DNA of 53,919 bases, from contig CAJTAL010000028.1 in assembly GCA_910574285.1 (NCBI GenBank), positions 1 to 53,919 of the forward strand, written 5' to 3'. The stretch comes from Lachnospiraceae bacterium (GTDB taxonomy: Bacteria > Bacillota > Clostridia > Lachnospirales > Lachnospiraceae). A model generated the notes under the pieces. The model ran no database searches. It was not told the origin of the DNA and saw only the letters and a list, made by a program, of their open reading frames with translations. Of this stretch, positions 49,196-53,919 are shown piece by piece. The position numbers and the translations under genes are program-made. Each line of letters starts with the position of its first letter. Position 1 is the first letter of the stretch.

Positions 49196-49209
49196 GGAGG
49201 TGTGAGCCT

Positions 49210-52200
49210 ATGGCTGCAAAGTACCAGCTTATTACGGAGCTGTACCGCCGCACGGGAATGGCGGTCGCAAAGAACCCGCAGGCTTGGCAGGGCTTTTTAT
49301 CCTCTGCCTGCCACAATTACAAGTGCCGCTTTGACGAGCAGCTCTTGATTTACGCCCAACGCCCCGATGCCACCGCCGTAGCCGAGATTGGCACATGGAA
49401 CAGGCTCTTTAAGCGTTGGGTGAACAAGGACAGCAAGGGGATTGCGGTCTTTGACCCGAAAGGGCGCAGGAACACGCTGAAATACTATTTTGACGTTTCC
49501 GACACCCATGAGGGCTACTACGGCAGCCGAGCCGTCCCGATATGGCAGATGGATAAGCGGTATGAGCAGCCCGTCATGGAACGGCTTGCGGACAGGTTCG
49601 GCGGCACGGAGGGCGGCGACCTTGCCACGTTTTTAATTCAGACAGCGGAGAACGCCGTGGAGGGCAATTTACCCGATTACCTCTCACAGCTAAAGGGCTG
49701 CACGAAAGACAGCTTTTTAGAGGAACTGGACGACTATAATATAGAAGTGATTTACAAACGGCTTGCCGCAAACAGCGTCGCCTATATGCTGTTAAGCCGC
49801 TGCGGTCTGGATGCGGGAGGATATTTTGAGCGTGAGGACTTTGCGGAGATTATAAATTTTAACACGCCCCAGACATTGAACGCCATCGGCATCGCCACAA
49901 GTGACATTTCCGAGATGGCGTTAAGGGAAATCTCTGCGGCAGTCCGAAATGTGCAAATCGAAGCAAAATGTCAGAACCGCACATTTGCAAGGAACATTGC
50001 AAGCCAGTATGATAAAGGCAGGAAACAACCCGAAAGGAGCGAAAATAATGAGCGAAATCACTTACACGAAACAGGCGGACTACCTTATACCCGACCTGAC
50101 ATTACCGACAGAGCCAGAGCTTCCGCTTGGCAGGTACGCTTTGATGCACAGGGATTATCTGGAACAGCACAAAAGAGTGACCTATCTCAATCTGCTGACA
50201 GCGGGCAGACTGAACGCACACCTTTACCAGACCGAGCAGACGGCGTTGCAGAGGTTAGAGCTTCTGACGAAGCAGTTAGCAGCCGAGCAGGGAGTGACGG
50301 AGGAGCTGAAAGAGAAAGCCCCGATGCAGTGGCTCGGCATGATGAACAACATCCGCAGCCAAGCGGAGGAAACCATCTTGAGCGAACTGATTTACAATTA
50401 GAAAATTCAGAACCAGAACCAGAGCCGCAGTCGGACGGCGGCAGGCAGGAAGATAAAACAGACACGGCACAGACCGCAGAGCCAGAGGGACAGACGGAAA
50501 AAGGCAGCGTTGCCAACGAGGAAGAAGTTGCCGTCAATCTCCCGACCGTAGACGAACAGATTGAAAGGATAGCTGAAGCAGAGGACGAAAAAGCCTCTGC
50601 TTTTGTTGTTTCACAGGAGGACATTGATGCCGTCCTTGTAAAAGGGAACAGCGTTGCGAACGGGAAATACCGCATTTACCACCAGTTCCAGAAGCAGGAA
50701 GATAAAAAGAAGAACATTGATTTTCTGAAAAGGGAATATGGCACGGGCGGATTTTTTGTTAATTTTTCAGACGGCACGGAGGGGTATGTGTGGTACAGCG
50801 GCAAGGGCATCTCCATTGACCGTGACGGCATCTCCACCGAACACGACCTTGTTTTGAGCTGGTCGAAAGCGGAAAAACGGCTGCGGGAGCTGGTTAAGGA
50901 TAACCGCTACCTCAATCCCAAAGAGAAAGACCATTACGCCGACTATCTGGAAAGCATCTCTGCCCCGCAGCATGAAATCGACACCCAGAGGAAACTGGCA
51001 AGGCAGCGTTTTATTGAGGAAAAAAGGGAGCTGCCCCCTGCGGACAAGCGGGACACGCTCGCCCTGCGGCTCTCCGACTTCATCCGTGACTTGGACGGCT
51101 ATGAAAAAGACTTGTTGGGCGTGATTGGATGCAGGGATTTTGCGGATATGCCCGCCGACCTTATGGAACAGGCATTACAGCATCCCGACAACGTGCAGGA
51201 ACTGTTAGACTTCCTCTCCCTTGTGCAGAAAAAGACGACCAGCGTTTACAGCCGCAGCAATGCGTGGCGATTCTCGCAGGAGCTTACGGAGCTGTACCCT
51301 CTCCGCTACCTCTACCACGAGGGCGACGTGGTGTATATCGGGGCGGACAAATATGAGATTACCGCCTTTGATGAGAACGCCGTGTCCCTGCGAAATGCGG
51401 AGTTCCCGTTGTTCGGAAAAGAGTTTAGCAGGGAGGATTTTGAGCAGAAATTAAAGGAGAACCCTGCGAACGACCATTTAAAAACGGTCATCACCGAAAG
51501 CCAGAAAACAGAAACACTTGCCGAGGAAAAGCCCGACAGCATCACCCTCTCAATCGGCTTCTCCGAGCATCCCGCTTTTTATGACAAGGAGCTGAACGAC
51601 CGATTTACGGATTTGAGTTTCGCTCTGGGAAATAAACTGCTCGGCATTCTGGACGAAAAACAGAACCGTGAAAGGGAGAATGAGGAGAACCATGTCGGAT
51701 GGTATCATAAGACCGATTTTGAAATCCATGCCGTCATCGGCGGCGAGGAATTTAATTATGAAGGGCGGTTTGACATCGGCGACGGCGAGGGGGATTTAAT
51801 CGCCCATATCCGAAATTTTTATGAATATTCCCTCTCCCCCGACTGCCCGTTTATCCCAGAATGGAAACGGCAGGGCGAAGATTATTACCGAGAGAAAATG
51901 GAATCCCTGCGTCTGGGGCATGACGTGTTCATCCCATTCTTGGAGCGGAACACGGGGCTGACCCAAGAGGATGAAAAGCGGCTTGGCGATATAATGGCTA
52001 CCGAGGAGGACTGGTTTCACAGGAGGAAAGAACCCACCGAGGAAGAACTATTGGAACAGGCGAAAGGCTGCATTGACGCATACTGCGATGCGGAGTTTGG
52101 CGGCGACGCCGAAGTGGACTATACGGATTTATCCAACGTCAAGATTGCCTTTCAGAATACCGAGGACGGCTTGCATGGGATACAGGTATCCGTCAACCTC

Positions 52201-53919
52201 TTGCAGTATCGCATGGAAACGTATGTGGACGGCGTTCTTGCAGAATATACGCAGTATAATGACCTTGCCGACCTTATCCAGAACGCACTTTCCAATCTGT
52301 ACTACCACGATTTAGTGTCCTTGACGGAGGAACAGCTTGAGCCGTTCTATTGGGAGGAAAACAAAAAGGCGGCTGAAAACCCAAGCCCAGACATCATCTC
52401 TGATGAAACAGAACAGAAGCCCCATTACACGGTAGAGCAGACTTCCGATGCTTTTGCTGACCCATTTATCATACGGAATAATGAAGCCCCAGAGGACAGT
52501 GCCGACCGATATTACGACGTAGGCGGCATCTACCAGACCTTTGAAACCGAGGAAGAAGCACAGGAATACGCCGACACCTTAAACAGTGCGGAGCATATCA
52601 CGGAGCTATTTGCAGCGAAAGATGCGGAGCGTGAGGAACAGCAGAAATCAGAGTCTGCCCCGTCTGGGACGGATGAAAAGCAGGATAATTCTGACCTTAT
52701 CGGCAAAGAGCTTATGATTGACAACCGCCGTTATCTTATTGAGAGCGTCGGGAAAATCAGCGGCGACGTTTCCATGCGTGACATCACATTTCAGAACAAC
52801 GTAGGCTTCCCGATAAACCGTGTGGAGAAAGTCGGCTATGTCCGCAGGCTCTTGGAGCAGGCAGAGAAAGAATTACCATCCGAAGAAAAAACAGAATCCC
52901 CCGCAGAGCCGACCACGGAAACCGTGGCGGAATACCCCGCCGTGGAGAACGGGCTTCCCTATGACATTGTGGTGGAGAAGATACGCTTTGACGAGCCAGA
53001 GCAGAAACCGCAGAGCCAGAATCTGGCAGACACGCTCCGCTCCAGACTGGAAAGGGCAAAAGACAGTGCGGGACATGCCGCATTGCAAGAGGATATAGAC
53101 ACCCTTTTCATGGATAAGAACGGCGACAGCCTTGTGGGGATTGCTTCGGACGAATGGCTGAAACAGCTTGCGTATATGCCCGATGATGAGTTCCGCAAAT
53201 ATGCGGACAGTTACCAGAAAGGCACTCTGAACGCCTATAAGCTGCTCCCCCTCTCCGCCGACTGCCATAACTACCGCATTACCGATGATACGTTAGGCGT
53301 TGGCGGCGCAAAAGAAAAGTTCCGAAACAATATGTCCGCAATAAGGCTTCTCCACGACCTTCAGATAGAAAACCGCCTTGCCACGCCCGAAGAACAGGAA
53401 ACCCTTGCAAAATATGTCGGGTGGGGCGGTCTGTCGATGGCGTTTGACAGCAATAATGCGGCATGGGAGAACGAATATAAAGAATTAAAATCAGCACTCT
53501 CCGATGAGGAATACCATGCCGCTATGGAATCCACGCTGACAGCTTTTTATACGCCGCCTATTGTCATTAAGGCGATGTATGAAGCACTTGACCATTTGGG
53601 ATTTTCACAGGGGAATATTTTAGAGCCGTCCTGCGGCACGGGCAATTTTTTAGGGTTGTTACCCGACAGCATGGAGAAATCAAAGCTGCATGGCATTGAG
53701 ATTGACCCGTTATCGGGCAGGATTGCGAAGCAGCTCTACCAGAAAGCCAGCATTGCTATTGAGGGGTTTGAGGAAACGAAGCTCCCAGACAATCATTTTG
53801 ACGTGGTGCTTGGCAACATCCCGTTCGGGGAGTTCAAAGTCAACGACAGCCGCTACAACGCCCAGAAGTTCCTAATCCACGACTATTTTATTGCAAAGGC
53901 ACTGGACAAGGTGCGCTCA
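49210..53919 (+). CDS. Giant polyvalent protein with N6-adenine DNA methyltransferase domain (3' end outside window)
   Basis: The frame is open from ATG 49210 (behind AAGGAGGTGTGAGCCT) to the window edge, over 1570 codons. The N-terminus (YKCRFDEQLLIYAQRPDATA, GTWNRLFKRW) is the usual start of these giant conjugative-element proteins. Several unrelated-looking modules separated by acidic linkers follow. Near the window end, NILEPSCGTGNFLGLLP is the SAM-binding motif I, and DVVLGNIPFGEFKV is the motif IV catalytic site in NxPF form rather than NPPY. Related proteins continue into a SNF2-type helicase, expected beyond the window. They are thought to modify and protect incoming element DNA. Codons 247-397 form a low-complexity linker that overlaps tnpV in another frame. 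Confidence 0.85.
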   Translation, partial: MAAKYQLITELYRRTGMAVAKNPQAWQGFLSSACHNYKCRFDEQLLIYAQRPDATAVAEIGTWNRLFKRWVNKDSKGIAVFDPKGRRNTLKYYFDVSDTHEGYYGSRAVPIWQMDKRYEQPVMERLADRFGGTEGGDLATFLIQTAENAVEGNLPDYLSQLKGCTKDSFLEELDDYNIEVIYKRLAANSVAYMLLSRCGLDAGGYFEREDFAEIINFNTPQTLNAIGIATSDISEMALREISAAVRNVQIEAKCQNRTFARNIASQYDKGRKQPERSENNERNHLHETGGLPYTRPDITDRARASAWQVRFDAQGLSGTAQKSDLSQSADSGQTERTPLPDRADGVAEVRASDEAVSSRAGSDGGAERESPDAVARHDEQHPQPSGGNHLERTDLQLENSEPEPEPQSDGGRQEDKTDTAQTAEPEGQTEKGSVANEEEVAVNLPTVDEQIERIAEAEDEKASAFVVSQEDIDAVLVKGNSVANGKYRIYHQFQKQEDKKKNIDFLKREYGTGGFFVNFSDGTEGYVWYSGKGISIDRDGISTEHDLVLSWSKAEKRLRELVKDNRYLNPKEKDHYADYLESISAPQHEIDTQRKLARQRFIEEKRELPPADKRDTLALRLSDFIRDLDGYEKDLLGVIGCRDFADMPADLMEQALQHPDNVQELLDFLSLVQKKTTSVYSRSNAWRFSQELTELYPLRYLYHEGDVVYIGADKYEITAFDENAVSLRNAEFPLFGKEFSREDFEQKLKENPANDHLKTVITESQKTETLAEEKPDSITLSIGFSEHPAFYDKELNDRFTDLSFALGNKLLGILDEKQNRERENEENHVGWYHKTDFEIHAVIGGEEFNYEGRFDIGDGEGDLIAHIRNFYEYSLSPDCPFIPEWKRQGEDYYREKMESLRLGHDVFIPFLERNTGLTQEDEKRLGDIMATEEDWFHRRKEPTEEELLEQAKGCIDAYCDAEFGGDAEVDYTDLSNVKIAFQNTEDGLHGIQVSVNLLQYRMETYVDGVLAEYTQYNDLADLIQNALSNLYYHDLVSLTEEQLEPFYWEENKKAAENPSPDIISDETEQKPHYTVEQTSDAFADPFIIRNNEAPEDSADRYYDVGGIYQTFETEEEAQEYADTLNSAEHITELFAAKDAEREEQQKSESAPSGTDEKQDNSDLIGKELMIDNRRYLIESVGKISGDVSMRDITFQNNVGFPINRVEKVGYVRRLLEQAEKELPSEEKTESPAEPTTETVAEYPAVENGLPYDIVVEKIRFDEPEQKPQSQNLADTLRSRLERAKDSAGHAALQEDIDTLFMDKNGDSLVGIASDEWLKQLAYMPDDEFRKYADSYQKGTLNAYKLLPLSADCHNYRITDDTLGVGGAKEKFRNNMSAIRLLHDLQIENRLATPEEQETLAKYVGWGGLSMAFDSNNAAWENEYKELKSALSDEEYHAAMESTLTAFYTPPIVIKAMYEALDHLGFSQGNILEPSCGTGNFLGLLPDSMEKSKLHGIEIDPLSGRIAKQLYQKASIAIEGFEETKLPDNHFDVVLGNIPFGEFKVNDSRYNAQKFLIHDYFIAKALDKVRS
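50048..50401 (+). CDS. tnpV: TnpV-family transposon protein nested in the giant gene
   Basis: The 117-residue product starts at ATG 50048 behind GAAAGGAGCGAAAATA. EITYTKQADYLIPDLTLPTE and PLGRYALMHRDYLEQHKRVT are characteristic of TnpV, as are EQGVTEELKEKAPMQWLGMM and AEETILSELIYN. It lies entirely within the giant gene in a different frame, and both frames are open throughout. TnpV is a family of small transposon-associated proteins without defined biochemistry. Its start has a better ribosome site than many stand-alone genes here, so expression is plausible. Confidence 0.75.
   Translation: MSEITYTKQADYLIPDLTLPTEPELPLGRYALMHRDYLEQHKRVTYLNLLTAGRLNAHLYQTEQTALQRLELLTKQLAAEQGVTEELKEKAPMQWLGMMNNIRSQAEETILSELIYN

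Noticed and set aside
1-53919. tRNA or rRNA genes
   Set aside because: No cloverleaf with a recognisable T-loop or rRNA signature was seen by eye; a covariance-model scan would be needed to exclude a divergent tRNA.

Overview
The window looks like chromosome from a Gram-positive gut anaerobe of the Bacillota, probably Lachnospiraceae-like. That placement is inferred from strong AGGAGG ribosome sites, the tail and lysis gene families, and an integrative-element backbone typical of such hosts. No rRNA or tRNA gene was seen, so the host assignment rests on family resemblance only. Almost everything here is mobile DNA on the plus strand; the one clear minus-strand gene is a cargo flavoprotein at 24.1-24.6 kb.

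Region 1 (1-34.2 kb) is a siphovirus-type prophage. It opens with a cytosine DNA methyltransferase that has lost its N-terminal half at the left edge. A long early/accessory block of small genes follows (1.7-8.9 kb), including an amidoligase and gamma-glutamylcyclotransferase pair. Several transcription units in this block carry the same promoter-like element, with a -35/-10 spacing that is always 17 bp. Then come terminase, portal, ClpP-like protease and HK97 capsid (9.0-14.4 kb), connectors, tail tube, a frameshifted tail chaperone, tape measure and tail tip (14.5-24.0 kb). An HxlR regulator and flavin reductase cargo pair follows (24.0-25.1 kb), then a large GH18-type protein, holin and bifunctional endolysin (25.2-30.2 kb). 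The module ends with three serine-recombinase-type genes (30.6-34.2 kb). A copy of the promoter-like element precedes the first recombinase, tying it to the prophage genes.

Region 2 (34.2-38.2 kb) is visibly AT-rich cargo next to the recombinases. A three-gene operon encodes a PP-loop (QueC/ThiI-like) ATPase, a NUDIX hydrolase and a membrane protein with a KaiC/RecA-like soluble part. It lies between two direct repeats that each carry a near-consensus promoter and an XRE-type regulator gene. The left regulator copy is decayed, the right one intact. Downstream is a SEC-C/zinc-finger protein translationally coupled to the intact regulator. The arrangement resembles a swappable defence-type cassette.

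Region 3 (38.2-53.9 kb) is the backbone of an integrative and conjugative element. It holds ParA and ParB, a 1382-residue sortase-anchored SpaA/Cna-B adhesin with a thioester domain, a run of small accessory genes, and the start of a giant polyvalent protein that reaches an N6-adenine methyltransferase domain before the window ends. A complete tnpV gene with its own ribosome site sits inside that giant gene in another reading frame, with both frames open.

The strongest candidates for something undescribed are the promoter-like element family, the PP-loop/NUDIX/membrane cassette, the nested tnpV frame, and a predicted three-way-junction RNA at 4.07-4.16 kb.
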